64,000 nucleotides of DNA. Source: Phytophthora colocasiae. Taxonomy: Eukaryota > Oomycota > Peronosporomycetes > Peronosporales > Peronosporaceae. The DNA is taken from assembly GCA_018806915.1 (NCBI GenBank), contig JAGKQI010000038.1, positions 1-64,000 of the forward strand, in the 5' to 3' direction. A model generated the notes under the pieces. It was not told the DNA's origin. It worked only from the letters and a program-made list of their open reading frames with translations, and did no database searches. Position 1 is the stretch's first letter; each line of letters starts with the position of its first letter. Position numbers and translations under genes: made by a program. Positions 46,477-57,259 of this stretch are shown here, one piece after another.

Positions 46477-49400
46477 ATGCTCCGTGTAATTGGTTGCGCT
46501 GGGGGCATCACTTTGAGTGGTCGTATCTCGACGTATATACGTAGGGTGCCGTCGCTCCGACACCGACATGTTTTCAACAGTGCTTGGCTACAATCGGGTG
46601 CAGATGCGGTGTCAAACGACGTTGTGCCTGCCGAGAACGAGGCAGGCAAAGTGACCCCCATGGTGGCGCAGTATCTCGCCCGCAAGAAAGAGTATCCAGG
46701 TGAACCTTGCCAAGACAATCTTAACAATTTGATAACTACTAGTATATTAACGCATTCCCTGATTGTGGACTACAGACTGCATGCTGTTATTCCAAGTGGG
46801 CGACTTTTACGAGTTCTTCGGGGATGACGCAAGACGAGCTGCTCATGTAAATCAATGGAGGCGACGGAATTTGTGGGGGGGGGAGTGATCGCTAATATGT
46901 GTTCTGTGGGTAGCTGCTGAACTTGGCTCTAACGAGGAAGACGAAGAAGGCCCAGGTGCATGCGCTGAATGAGATGTGCGGATTCCCAGTGGGGTCTGTG
47001 GATTCGTTCGTGGAGAAACTGGTGGGAGTATCAGAGTTGTGCGGTATATTGGGAGGTTATATTGACGTGGTTATTGGAGTGAGTAGGTGATGCATCATGG
47101 CGTGAAAGTGGCGATCTGCAATCAAATTGAAGTGGGTTGAAGTTTTTCCTTATTACATTGCACAATTGTTGTCTGACAATAGTGATGTTTGGGACATAGA
47201 GCGCAGCGAGTGCGAAGAAGCGAGGAGTTAACGCTCTAGTTGACCGACAAGTTGTACGGATCGTCACTCCAGGATCGTTAGTAGAAGACACGATGCTTGC
47301 ACCGAAGGAGAATAATTATTTGGCGGCACTTATTTACGACGATGACAAGTGGGGACTCGCGTGGGCTGACTTGTCGACAGGAGAATTTGTTTCAACCACG
47401 TCCACAGACGAAAAGCTGGCCAGTGCAATTTTGCGATGCTCTCCGAAAGAGATCCTGTTACCAGACTTCCAAAATAATGGGGAGGGGGATTTACCAAAAG
47501 CTGCGGCTGAGTTACTCGAGCTTGTGCTTCCGGACACATGCATGAAGACGTACCGACCAGCTGCGAGCTTTGTCCTTCGCTCACAGAACAATAACATGCA
47601 TCGAGCCCGTAGTACTGCGCTTAAGACGCTCGATGTGGCAGAACAGGCTGCTGCATCCGCGATCTTGGACTACGTCGACTTCACTCATCGTGGTACGAAT
47701 GCACTTGTACGTGCACCGCTTCACGTCGAGTCATCCGACCACATGATCATTGACGCAAGCGCGTGGAGAGGTCTCGAACTAGCAAAGTCGCTGGGTGGCT
47801 CCAAAGCATCCAGTTTACTCCAAGCTATCGACTCGACTACAACTCCTGGAGGCTCACGACTTCTTGCCGTAAGTGCCAGAAATCAGTGTTTTATGGGTTT
47901 CATGTACATGTACTGACAACTTCTTATAGGCTCACTTGGCGTCACCCCTAATGAACCTCGAGCTCCTTGAACGTCGACTGGATGCAGTTTCCTATTTCTT
48001 CGAGCACGAGCAGTTGCTTCAACGCACACGAAAGCAGCTCATAGACGTCTTCGACCTGGAGCGAAATCTTCAGCGTCTTTCAATTGGTGTCGGCACTCCA
48101 AAAGATCTCAAGAACGTAGCGTCTACCATCGATGAGGCCAAACGTTTAGTTGACCTTATCCAGTCCCATGAACGTCGCAAACAGAGCCGCCTTCCAGATC
48201 TTCCCGGAAAAGAGGAATTGGGCTTGCCTGCATTGCTCGATGATTGCTGCAGTGATTTAATTGCCACCGAACAGCAACGCGAAGCTATTGCCAATGCTGC
48301 TGAAGAAATTCATGCAGCGCTTAAAGATGATTATGCGTCGCTCAACTCTAAGAACGGGTTCGTTCGCGCTGGATACTCTCCTGAACTGGACAAGTGGCAA
48401 GCAATTCTTCGGCATGACCCCAAGTCTCCTGAAAAGCAGGAACTTCAGGCAAAATATCGTGAATTGATTGGATCAACGCGGCTTCGTGTCGTCTTCCAGG
48501 CGGAGAAAGGCTACTTTCTTGATCTGCCTCATGAAGAAAACGCCAAGCTCTTAAAGACTGATCAAGGTAGACAAGCCCTTGAGAAACTGACAATGTTCCA
48601 GTCTTTGAAGAGCACGGTACGATATCGAAGTGAAGAGTTACGCCAGTTGAACCGAGAGCTAACGGAAGCAGCAGTGGAGGTAGAGCGCGTGGAGAACGAT
48701 ATCTTCGCGTCACTGCGCGATCAAGTTCTACTGGTGCGTGACGACTTGCAATCGATGGCTCACTCAATTTCCCAGCTGGATGTCGTTTGCTCTCACGCTC
48801 AAGTGGCATTTGACCGCAAATTCACTCGCCCGCTACTGGATGGTACTTGCGAGCTGCATATTGAAGACGGTCGGCATGCTGTTGTAGAAGCAGCACATCT
48901 TCGAGGGTCAAACTCGCGGGGTATGCGCGCGTTTGTTCCAAATAGTTTACATTTGGCTGGAGATCCGGTGGGTACGTGTTGGCTGCTTACAGGTCCGAAT
49001 ATGGGTGGGAAGAGCACTTTCCTCCGGCAGAATGCTCACCTCGTCGTTTTGGCGCAAATGGGCAGCTTCGTTCCGGCAAGGTTTGCTCGTGTTGGTCTTG
49101 TGGATAAACTTTTCTGCCGGGTGGGGTCTGCAGATGATCTGGCAGCAGACAAGAGCACCTTCATGGTAGAAATGCAAGAGACTTCCACGATCCTAACACA
49201 AGCTACTAGCCGCTCGCTGGTGCTAATGGATGAAGTGGGGCGTGGAACTGCTGTTAACGATGGCGTGGCGATTGCTGGAGCTGTCCTTGAAGCTTTGTGT
49301 GCGAAGCAGACGCGTACATTGTTTGCGACACATTTTACCGCGTTGAGCGACCTTGTGGGCGAAACTTGCAATGGAGAGCTCCGACCTTATCGAATGGAGG

Positions 49401-49585
49401 TGCTCGAGCAACAAGTGGAGGGCCAAACAAAGCACCTGGTATTTTCGCACCGTGTAGTTGAGGGTCTGGCAACTCAATCGTACGGTATCAACACAGCGGC
49501 ATTGGCGGGATGTCCGCCTTCAGTTGTTGCACGGGCAACTGAACTACTAAGCGAACTAACTCACGATGAACAGATCAAAATTTGA
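46477..49585 (+). CDS. MutS homologue, mitochondrial MSH1 type
   Basis: Six exons by splicing logic: 46477-46699, 46776-46846, 46914-47021, 47087-47131, 47200-47868 and 47930-49585, giving 923 residues. All introns are GT-AG and 61-76 bp; the fourth intron's exact borders are the least certain. The N-terminus is Arg-rich without acidic residues (ISTYIRRVPSLRHRH), suggesting mitochondrial import. Then come domain I (VGDFYEFFGDDA, with the Phe-x-Glu-type FYEFF) and HGVKVAICNQIE, the connector and lever (TPGSLVED..., LERRLDAV), and the ATPase with GPNMGGKST (~726), STFMVEMQETSTIL and DEVGRGT (~806). Architecture and motifs are closer to bacterial MutS and MSH1 than to nuclear MSH2/3/6. Inferred role: organelle mismatch repair. 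The C-terminus (TQSYGINTAALAGCP) is standard for MutS. Confidence 0.9.
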
Positions 49586-49650
49586 GGGGTTGTGACTTCC
49601 TAACGGCGTTTCCCAGGTGCATTTTCTTCTCAGAGTTCAAACAAGCAAGC

Positions 49651-50224
49651 ATGACGTCCGCAGGCCTACCACAGGATTCACCTCTAATAATGCGCTTCGC
49701 AGCCCCCTGTGGCTCTGGCAGCGTGTACTCGACGAAGACTCTTGCTTTTCTCAATGACAGCACATCTGACGCGAAAGTGGTGCTGCTGCATTCTGTGCAT
49801 AAGGATACATTCGTCATTCGAGCAGCAGACGACGGACAAGAACTGATCGTTGGTGCGAATGGGGGCTGCTACTTTGAGTCACCCTTGCTTGGCATCAGTG
49901 AACAGTTCAAGGTGGAGCCCGTTGCAAATGGATCGATGGTGTTTGTGTCGTGTCGGACTGGAAATGTGCTTGAAAGTGACGGAAATGGATGTCTGCGATG
50001 TGTGGATACCCTCCGAGTGGGCTGGTTTCTTAAAACAAGACGGGGCTACCAGTAGTGGCAAAGCTGTTGTCGAACCGGAGGAAACGACTCCGGTGGTGGA
50101 TCGTCCGTGTGGTCATTGCACAGATCATAAGGCCAAAGAACGACGAGAGTATATTATGAAGTTGGTTTCTCTCGGCAAGTCACTGGATGAAATTGACGCC
50201 ATTTTGATGCGGATGTATGCCTGA
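49651..50224 (+). CDS. Small trefoil/fascin-like protein of unknown function, frame broken
   Basis: From ATG 49651 a frame reads VVLLHSVHKDTFVIRAADDG, ANGGCYFESPLLG and SCRTGNVLESDGNGCLRC, alternating strands and turns like a beta-trefoil (fascin/FRG1-like) fold. It stops at 50055. The +1 frame from about 50000 continues to 50224 with CGHCTDHKAKERR, a short Cys/His element, and an acidic helical end (LGKSLDEIDAILMRM). I found no GT-AG pair that joins the frames, so either there is a 1-base indel (real or from assembly) or the gene is decaying. It starts 66 bp after the MSH1-like stop. Function unknown. Confidence 0.5.
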
Positions 50225-50707
50225 CTTGCTGCCGAACAAGCGACTGGCGCTGAGGAGAGGAAACCTTGTCAACGAGAGCTCAATGGCAACGAATGGATGC
50301 AGAGATGGAGCTGGTATGGGGTGTTTTCAATTTGTCGGTGAGGTGCATCCACCATTGATGTCAAGCTATGTGGTGACTTCTAAACTGCCAATGGGGAGAA
50401 ACAAGCAATGGATGAAATGGGAAGTAGTTTCAATTGGCAATTCACTTGCCTTAATGGAAGTTGGTTTGAAGTGTGCTGAAAAATATATCGTGTGGACTCA
50501 ATCGAATGGTTACAGGGCTGAAAGAGCGTGGATGTTGTCTCTCGATAGCTGAAAAACGCCAGCAAAATACCGGATGGCCACGTGCCGTACCGACGACATT
50601 CGTACCATCTTCAAGATCATCCTGGCCGAATCCACGCTGAACATGCTCAAAAAGTATGCCTCACTCGCAATGGTACTATATACTACCAGTAGTACAAGTA
50701 CAAACTA
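50225..50707. other. Intergenic, nothing recognised
   Basis: A 111-codon ORF at 50217-50552 has no recognisable domain. A short ORF from 50575 (MATCRTDDIRTIFKIILAES) runs into the pogo-derived element at 50708 and may be a first exon that lost its remainder. Neither is supported further. Confidence 0.35.
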
Positions 50708-51350
50708 ACGGAAATTCCCGATTAATACCCTCTACCCGAATAGTGCCCTCCGAGGGTAACCCGATAGTAACCTTCAACACAAGTGACCAGCTATTTTGTT
50801 GCAGCGCCAGCCATTCACTAGCACTGTCTACAGGTGTGCGTCTGTCCTATACCAGCAACGCTCATTCAGCAAAATGCCATCAAGAATTCCCATGACATTG
50901 GCATCTACAAGACGTTCAAGAACCTACTCTACATAGAGATCATTGCGTGGAAGGAGAGCGACAAGGTCGAGCACAGTCGCTTCAGCAACCCGCGTATGCC
51001 GTCGGTAGCTGTAGTTTGTGAGTGGGTAAGAAAGGCATGGCAAGATACTACTGTCATCAACTCCGTCGCTGCTGCTGGCTTTACAGACAGCTACCTGGAC
51101 TGGCATATTGCGAAGCACGACGTCTACGGTGAGCGATTCCGTACAAGCTGGGAAGCCGCTGACGAAGATCACGAGGACCCTGAGAACGTAGGAGACTTTA
51201 ATCTGGACGAGCTGCACGACGCTCTTGATGATACTGCCCTGATCGACGAGTAACCTTTCGGCAATACAGAGCAACCTTTCGGCAATTCAGAGTAACCTTT
51301 TGGATTTTGGGAGGGTACTATTAAATAGTGTATTAATCGGGAATTTCCGT
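50708..51350 (+). mobile_element. Deleted pogo-type element (643 bp), copy 1
   Basis: The ends ACGGAAATTCCCGATTAATA and its inverse are flanked by TA at 50706-50707 and 51351-51352. Inside is the C-terminal third of a pogo-like transposase (50873-51253). The catalytic core is deleted, so mobility would need a helper. A close copy lies inverted at 59758-60371. Confidence 0.88.
50834..51253 (+). pseudogene. C-terminal remnant of pogo/Tigger-like transposase
   Basis: The region after the DDE domain is recognisable: IGIYKTFKNLLYIEIIAWKE, then MPSVAVVCEWVRKAWQDTTV and AAAGFTDSYLD, which is the usual order in oomycete pogo proteins, ending in an acidic tail (EAADEDHEDPENVGDFNLDE). The frame is open from 50834 to the stop at 51253. 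The upstream DNA-binding and catalytic parts are absent. Confidence 0.8.
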
Positions 51351-51471
51351 TACATGGTACCTACCCAACGACATAAACGGTCCACTACCGCACTACCACA
51401 CCACCTTTACACCAACCTTGCCACGCACGAGTTGCTGGCCGCACACTCTTGAATCCGCCACCTCTGCATCA

Positions 51472-52738
51472 ATGGCGTCGCCCAAGTCTTCCTCCAAGCG
51501 CACCATCTTCGTGTCTTCACGCAAAAGCCAGTTGGCAATGGCCCAGACCAACACAGTCATTGGTATGCTGGAGGAGCGCTTCCCCGACCTTAAATTCGTC
51601 GTAGGACAGGAGGACACAGTCGGAGACCAGGTACTGGACCGCCACTTGAGCGATTTAGGCACCTCCACAGCCTCCGGACTCTTTACGAAGAGCCTGGAGG
51701 ACGCTCTATTGGCTAAAACTGCGAGCTTCGCCGTGCACTCGCTCAAGGATATGCCCACGACGCTCCCGGACGGACTCATTCTGGCTGCTATCACCAAACG
51801 GGAGAGTCCGGAAGACGCTGCGGTAATCCACCCCAAACACAAGACCAACGGCATTAAAACACTCAAAGGATTGCCCGAGGGAAGTATCATTGGTACCAGC
51901 TCGTTGCGACGTGAAGCGCTGCTGCGTAGCCAGTTCCCGACGTTTGAGATCAAGACTCTGCGTGGTAACATCCAGACGAGATTGGCCAAGTTGGATGAAC
52001 ATGATGACTACGATGCCATTATTGTGGCGGCCTGTGGATTCCGACGTGGCGAACTTGGAGACCGTATTGATGAGATTCTTCCTATGGATTCGTTTGGATA
52101 TGGCGTGGGTCAGGGAAGTATCGGCGTGGAATGCCGAGCTGATGACGAAGAGGTGAGGAGAACTGTTGTGTTGGCGAAGAAAAAGTAAACTGATGAGTGG
52201 GATTTACTTTGCAGACTATTGAGATGCTGAAGACTATTACAGATGAGAAGTCAGCTCAGTTGTGCAAGGCGGAGCGCAGTCTGCTGTACCACCTCGAAGG
52301 CGGATGCCAGGTGAGTTTGTTGTTACTGGTACTGAGTTGTCGCTGTGGTTGTCTGACATTATTTGGCTTTAACTGTATAGATCGCTATGGGCGTGAGTGC
52401 AACGCTGGATGAAGACACGCTAACTCTGAACTCGACAGTTTTGTCTCGTGATGGCAAGGAGAGTGTTTCTGGTGCGTCAAACGAATGTCTGGTTTGTGTT
52501 TTTATGATACTAATTCTTGTAATTAAATGCAGAAACAATCTCCGGACCTCGTACGAAATGCGAAGATCTTGGAAAGCAACTTGCCGAGCGTTTCTGGGGC
52601 AATGAGCTGGCCCGTAAGGTGCTAGGCAAGACCCGCGAGAAGCGTGCGCTGACGTACGGAGACGCCGAAGCCCCTGGTGATGCAGCTGCAGCTGCTGCAT
52701 CCGGATCTCCCACGAAGAAGGCGAAGACTTCCGCTTAG
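51472..52738 (+). CDS. HMBS: Porphobilinogen deaminase (hydroxymethylbilane synthase)
   Basis: Four exons, 51472-52152, 52215-52310, 52381-52471 and 52533-52738, give 357 residues with GT-AG introns of 61-70 bp. The enzyme joins four porphobilinogens into hydroxymethylbilane in heme synthesis. Visible motifs: SSRKSQLAMAQ at the N-terminus, VHSLKDMP, GTSSLRREALL, LRGNIQTRLAKL, and GQGSIGVECR. Exon 2 supplies HLEGGCQ with Cys258, which binds the dipyrromethane cofactor. The C-terminus is an Ala-rich, Lys-ending extension (SPTKKAKTSA). No organelle targeting peptide is evident, so a cytosolic enzyme is likely. The gene starts 120 bp after a pogo-derived element, which may have moved into its promoter. 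Confidence 0.95.
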
Positions 52739-53101
52739 ATGCCTTGAACTGCATTGCCACATATCGACCATGTTCAGTGAACAATGCTACTGTAACGTCA
52801 GCATAGTCATTCGTCTACAACTATGTCCAAAATTGAATATACCCTGTTACCCAAAATTATAGTCCGTCACAATTTATATCCACTAAAGTACGAATGGCTT
52901 TGGTTCCAGTCATTTGCATAGTTGCTCAAGGCCCAGTAACATCCCAAGTGGCTGCGCTCTTCTGTGCGTTCAAGTGCGCTAATCCTCGTCGTCTAGCAGT
53001 AACTTGGGTATCACCTGCAAACACATAGTCTCCTCTATATATCCCTGCAAGTTGCACGCTCCACCGCCTCCCACAAGCTTCAAAAGTTGCAACTGAAAAA
53101 A
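52739..53101. other. Intergenic between HMBS and UTP21
   Basis: It holds the HMBS 3' UTR and the UTP21 promoter. A TATATAT stretch lies near 53035-53042. No gene. Confidence 0.5.
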
Positions 53102-56100
53102 ATGTCTACTGATCAAGTAACACGTGCTCAAAACAGTCGCGTCCTGCAGGCTTTCCGAGCCATTGGTGTAGTGGCCGACGATGTTCCAATTGTCTGGTAC
53201 GGTATGGGCAAAGCCAGCTTCGCTACTGCGTCACTGGGCAAGTCTTTCGCCGTGTACAAGTGTGACAAGCTCACGCCCGTGCTGGTGTCCCCTCAACTGC
53301 CCAAGCGCATCGCTGCTTTGGCTGTGCAGCCTAAGAAACACTTGACGTTCACAGCCTGTGGCCGTCAGATCATTGTGTGGAAGCGTGTGCAGCGTGTGAA
53401 GACGCTGCTGGGCCACAAGGGAACTATTAAGCAGATGATGACAGTCGGTCATCTCCTTTTCTCGCTGGACGATGAACGAGACATCAAGATCTGGGACCTG
53501 GACACAATGGAGCTGGTGGACAATCTGAGCTTTCCTGTGGGCTTTACGCCCACTGTGATGCTGCACCCGGACACGTACTTGAACAAGATTGTGGTGGGAT
53601 CAGAGCAGGGAGCGCTGCAGCTCTGGAACATCCGCAAGATGAAGTGCATCTACGAGTTCAAGGGGTGGGGAAGTGCAGTCACTGCACTAGAGCAAAGTCC
53701 TGCAGTGGATGTGGTGAGTATCGGCCTAGCGGATGGACGACTCATGGTGCACCACCTGCAACTGGATCAACGTGTGCTGGATTTCAAACAGGACCAACAG
53801 AGCGGAATTACGTCCATGTCGTTTAGGACGGATGCTGGGGCGTCGACCACCCCGCTGGTGGTTTCTGGGTCAAAATCGGGCGACATTGCGGTGTGGAACT
53901 TGCAGACCAAGCGACTCGAGTCGATGATTACCGGTGCTCACGACGGTGCCGTGGTGTCGCTCCAGTTCTTGGCCAACGAACCCTTGTTGCTGTCGTCCGG
54001 TACGGATAACTCCATCAAGCTATGGATTTTTGACCATTTGAACGGAGGAACTGCTCGCCTTTTGAAGTCTCGTGAGGGTCATCACGCACCGCCCACGCGA
54101 ATCCGTTACTACGGTAACAACACTCTTTCTACGATGGCGGACGGTGCGGACGGCACGTGCTGTCAGATCCTGTCGGCCGGTCAAGATCGTGCCTTCCGTG
54201 TCTTCCACACGGCTCGTGAGCAGCAGAGCAGAGAACTGTCCCAAGGTCCCGTCCTCAAGAAGGCTCGCAATCTCAATGTGCGTGTGGAGGATCTGAAGCT
54301 GCCGCCCATTGTGCAATTCGCTGCGATGGAGACGCGTGCCCGTGACTGGGCTAACGTGATCACGTGCCACGAGAACGAGATTGCAGCGTACGTGTGGCGC
54401 TTCGAAAACCGCGCCATTGGCAAGAAAGTGCTTCGTCAATTTGATCCGAGCAAACGCGTTCCTCTCGGAAGCGCAGAGGATTTGCGTCGCAAGAAGACTC
54501 AAGCGACAAGTGTGGCAATCAGTTCGTGCGGTAACTACGCTCTTGTTGGCAGTTTGGGTGGATCTATCTACCGTTACAACATGCAGTCTGGTGAAGCGCG
54601 CGGCTCTTTCCCGGTGGCTGCGACGCCCAAACCGAAGATTATCCGCTCGCTAGTATTGCCTGGAACGGATCTTTCAGCTTTACAGGATGATGAAGCCGAT
54701 AGAACTGCAGCGGATGCTCACGGTGGACCTGTTAGTGCTGTGGCCGTTGATGCTTTGAACGAGACAGTGGTGTCCGCCGGTATCGATGGAAAACTCAAGT
54801 TCTGGGGATTCAAGAAGCACGAGCTACGCTTTGAAATCGATGTGGGCTCTCCTATTAGCCAAATGGAACTGCACCACGACAGCAACCTGTTGTGTGTAGC
54901 GTGTGATGATCAGGTGCTTCGCTTGTATGACGTGACGACCCACAAGCTTGTGCGTCGCTTTGCTGGTCACTCGCACCGTGTGACGGACATGACCTTCAGC
55001 TCGGACGCCCGGTGGCTCTTCTCTTCGTCGGCCGATGCTTCTCTGCGTGTGTGGGATATCCCGACGGGCAAGTGCGTCGACTGGATGCGCTTTCAGAAGC
55101 CTGTGACCGGTCTAGCCGTGTCGCCTACAGGTGAATTCCTTGCTACCACACACGTGGGTCACGTGGGCATCTTCCTGTGGGCTAACCGCAGCTTTTTCAC
55201 GGAGGTCTTCCTGGACTCGGAGCCGGCGGAGCCTATTCTAATGGACATGCCTGTGGCTCTGAACGAAGTGGACAACAACGACCACCTTGGATTTGGTACG
55301 GAGCGCAACCCTCAGCTATCTGTATCTAACGTAGATGAACAGCGACCAAATGCCGCGGTCGAAGAAGGAGAAGAGAGCTCAGAGCCTCTTGATGCGTCAC
55401 TGATCACTCTATCGACAGCCCCGCGTGCGTTCTGGCAGTCTCTCTTCAATTTGGAGCTTATCAAGAAGCGTAATAAGCCGATCGAACCGCCCAAGGCTCC
55501 GGAACAGGCTCCTTTCTTCCTTCAAACCGCACGCAAGGACGACGTCCACCCGACTTTCGTCCCTGTGGAGGAGAAGAAACCTGAGAAGAAGGACGAGGAA
55601 GACGTGGCTATGGATGGCTGGGGTGTTGGCGACGACGATGAAGCATGGGGTGACGATGACAAAGAACCGGAGGATGAAGTGGCTGCTTCCACTTCGCGCA
55701 TTGTTAAGACGGAGGGCATGGTCACGACTCGTTGCAAATTGGCGACTCTACTGGCTAAGGCTGTAAAAGCAGAAGAAGCGGAAGACCACACAGTCTCGCG
55801 CTTCAATGAGGTGGCTATGTACATGCAGTCGTTGTCTGCTTCGGCTGTTGACGTGGAAATGAGCACTCTTTGTATGGGAGACTTCGACGAGGACGGCAAG
55901 AAGTTGCTAGGTTGGTTCTTGGACTTCCTGCGCGAGGAGATGCGGACGCGACGTGGCTTCCAAGTGCTTCAGGCCTATTTGAACCGTTTCCTCAAGCTGC
56001 ACGAGGAGCTTTTGGTCGCAGACTCAGCTTTGCTTGCTCAAGTTGACGCTTTGGGCTCCGTCCAGCAGCAGCAGTGGCAGCATTTGCAGAAGCTGCTTCA

Positions 56101-56146
56101 CAACAATTTGTGTCTGGTGCAGTATCTCAGCAAGATCCAGATGTAA
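53102..56146 (+). CDS. UTP21: UTP21/WDR36, small-subunit processome WD40 protein
   Basis: Start at 53102 (MSTDQVTRAQ), 1014 residues, single exon. Two WD40 propellers span ~25-700: early blades include QIIVWKRVQRVKTLLGHKG and DIKIWDLDTME, later ones GKLKFWGFKK and HSHRVTDMTFSSDARWLFSS with LRVWDIPTGKCVDW. An acidic linker (DDDEAWGDDDKEPEDE, ~850) precedes the conserved Utp21 C-terminal helical domain (~880-1014, FLDFLREEM). Utp21 is part of the Utp-B complex needed for 18S rRNA maturation in the nucleolus. Length and order match the family. It follows HMBS in the same direction. Confidence 0.93.
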   Translation: MSTDQVTRAQNSRVLQAFRAIGVVADDVPIVWYGMGKASFATASLGKSFAVYKCDKLTPVLVSPQLPKRIAALAVQPKKHLTFTACGRQIIVWKRVQRVKTLLGHKGTIKQMMTVGHLLFSLDDERDIKIWDLDTMELVDNLSFPVGFTPTVMLHPDTYLNKIVVGSEQGALQLWNIRKMKCIYEFKGWGSAVTALEQSPAVDVVSIGLADGRLMVHHLQLDQRVLDFKQDQQSGITSMSFRTDAGASTTPLVVSGSKSGDIAVWNLQTKRLESMITGAHDGAVVSLQFLANEPLLLSSGTDNSIKLWIFDHLNGGTARLLKSREGHHAPPTRIRYYGNNTLSTMADGADGTCCQILSAGQDRAFRVFHTAREQQSRELSQGPVLKKARNLNVRVEDLKLPPIVQFAAMETRARDWANVITCHENEIAAYVWRFENRAIGKKVLRQFDPSKRVPLGSAEDLRRKKTQATSVAISSCGNYALVGSLGGSIYRYNMQSGEARGSFPVAATPKPKIIRSLVLPGTDLSALQDDEADRTAADAHGGPVSAVAVDALNETVVSAGIDGKLKFWGFKKHELRFEIDVGSPISQMELHHDSNLLCVACDDQVLRLYDVTTHKLVRRFAGHSHRVTDMTFSSDARWLFSSSADASLRVWDIPTGKCVDWMRFQKPVTGLAVSPTGEFLATTHVGHVGIFLWANRSFFTEVFLDSEPAEPILMDMPVALNEVDNNDHLGFGTERNPQLSVSNVDEQRPNAAVEEGEESSEPLDASLITLSTAPRAFWQSLFNLELIKKRNKPIEPPKAPEQAPFFLQTARKDDVHPTFVPVEEKKPEKKDEEDVAMDGWGVGDDDEAWGDDDKEPEDEVAASTSRIVKTEGMVTTRCKLATLLAKAVKAEEAEDHTVSRFNEVAMYMQSLSASAVDVEMSTLCMGDFDEDGKKLLGWFLDFLREEMRTRRGFQVLQAYLNRFLKLHEELLVADSALLAQVDALGSVQQQQWQHLQKLLHNNLCLVQYLSKIQM

Positions 56147-56360
56147 GTTAACGGGTGTGGTTTGAGTTGCTGGTTCATACTCATACCGGATAAACGAAAC
56201 CAATGCACGTTGATTAGACTTAAAACTCTACCGGAGTAGTCCACGAATCTGTCGTAAGCTGCAGCATCAAATCGAGACTGATGCTATAACTTGCGTGCGT
56301 AGGTTCAATACAGGGTACATGTACTGTATGCCAACTCGATTCGAAGAGCTGGCGGTAAAG
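56147..56360. other. UTP21 3' flank
   Basis: Short intergenic stretch before the duplicated secreted-peptide genes. Nothing recognised. Confidence 0.4.
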
Positions 56361-56474
56361 TCCAAGTCTTATGCACATCATTTTTGTTATCATGAATGAC
56401 TAGATGATGCGTATGATCCTACAATACTAGCACTCTCGTCAAATGTCGTTCATTTTATTCTGTTGCCATTGTTG

Positions 56475-56490
56475 TCATTTTACAATTTTC
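56475..56490 (+). promoter_or_regulatory. Initiator of secreted-peptide gene 1
   Basis: TCATTTTACAATTTTC is a good oomycete Inr match, 24 bp before the ATG at 56514. Confidence 0.65.
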
Positions 56491-56513
56491 TCCTCCAAAC
56501 TCAACCTCACGCC

Positions 56514-56672
56514 ATGCAGCTCGTTAGAATTCTTGTCGTCGCGTCCGTCGCTCTATTAAGTGTGGCCCAAGTGACCATGGCTGCAAGACACGAAAACCGC
56601 GGTGTATACAACCGCGCCAACCTGCCAGAGACCTCCGGCAGCCGTGTTTTCACAACCCCACCACGCAATTAA
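56514..56672 (+). CDS. Small secreted peptide 1 (52 residues)
   Basis: It begins MQLVRILVVASVALLSVAQV, a clear signal peptide ending near residue 23 (TMAA). The predicted mature part is about 29 residues, basic and without cysteine (HENRG.YNR..LPETSGSR). No known family is recognised. It is paralogous to the gene at 56974: identical signal-peptide pattern, and HENRG/TENHG, NRAN/NRVN and SGSR/SGSH in the mature part. A fitting initiator lies upstream. It could be an apoplastic signal or effector peptide; that is inference from size and secretion alone. Confidence 0.75.
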   Translation: MQLVRILVVASVALLSVAQVTMAARHENRGVYNRANLPETSGSRVFTTPPRN

Positions 56673-56922
56673 ACAAGCTTCAACAAGCTTCAACGATGCC
56701 AACGCAGTCAATCCACCCCTGTTGAAGAGTAAAACGAACATGACTGCTAAAGTTTAGTGTTTTTGGACCAACTCCTACAGTGTATGGCTAGAATGTTGAG
56801 AGTCCGAGCCTTACACATCATGTTGCTATCGTGAATGGATAGATGATAGAACCATGGATATGTAGTATGATCATCCAATACTACATGTAGTAACAGTACT
56901 CAAAACCATTCGTATTCTGCTG

Positions 56923-56938
56923 TCATTTTCCAATCTCC
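56923..56938 (+). promoter_or_regulatory. Initiator of secreted-peptide gene 2
   Basis: TCATTTTCCAATCTCC, at the position equivalent to the gene 1 initiator, 35 bp before the ATG at 56974. Confidence 0.55.
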
Positions 56939-56973
56939 ACTTCTACAGCCAAGACACACTTAGCCCCCACGCT

Positions 56974-57129
56974 ATGCAGTTCATTAGAATTCTTGTCGTC
57001 GCCTCCGTCGCTCTGTTTAGTCTGACCATGGCCTCAAGAACCGAAAACCATGGACAATTCAACCGCGTCAATCCGACCAGCCCCATTTCCGGTAGCCATG
57101 CTTCCACAAACGAAATCAAGCTACAATGA
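56974..57129 (+). CDS. Small secreted peptide 2 (51 residues)
   Basis: Reads MQFIRILVVASVALFSLTMA as signal peptide, then a short polar mature region with RTENHGQFNRVN and PISGSHAS, ending EIKLQ. It lacks the AQV residues of paralogue 1 before the cleavage site. Conservation of the reading frame despite DNA divergence, plus the retained initiator, argues that it is a real gene. Function unknown. Confidence 0.7.
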   Translation: MQFIRILVVASVALFSLTMASRTENHGQFNRVNPTSPISGSHASTNEIKLQ

Positions 57130-57259
57130 CGGCAATGAGGACAATTTGTCACTCCCCCTTCGAGCGTAACCAAGCAAACTGGAAAGTGAAATCAGCCCCT
57201 AACACGTAAAAGACACGAATAGTTTCAGATCCTGTTGGCTTCTAAGATACAATGGAAGC

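Larger units (their letters stand above)
56361..57129 (+). repeat. Tandem duplication carrying two secreted-peptide genes
   Basis: Unit 1 (about 56361-56672) and unit 2 (about 56801-57129) share upstream CACATCAT..TATCGTGAATG..TAGATGAT, CAATACTA and TCATTTT.CAAT blocks, then the coding region. Divergence is moderate, so the duplication is not very recent. Confidence 0.75.

Noticed and set aside
50217..50552. 111-codon ORF after the trefoil-like gene
   Set aside because: No domain, overlaps the stop of the preceding gene, no signs of coding selection that can be seen.
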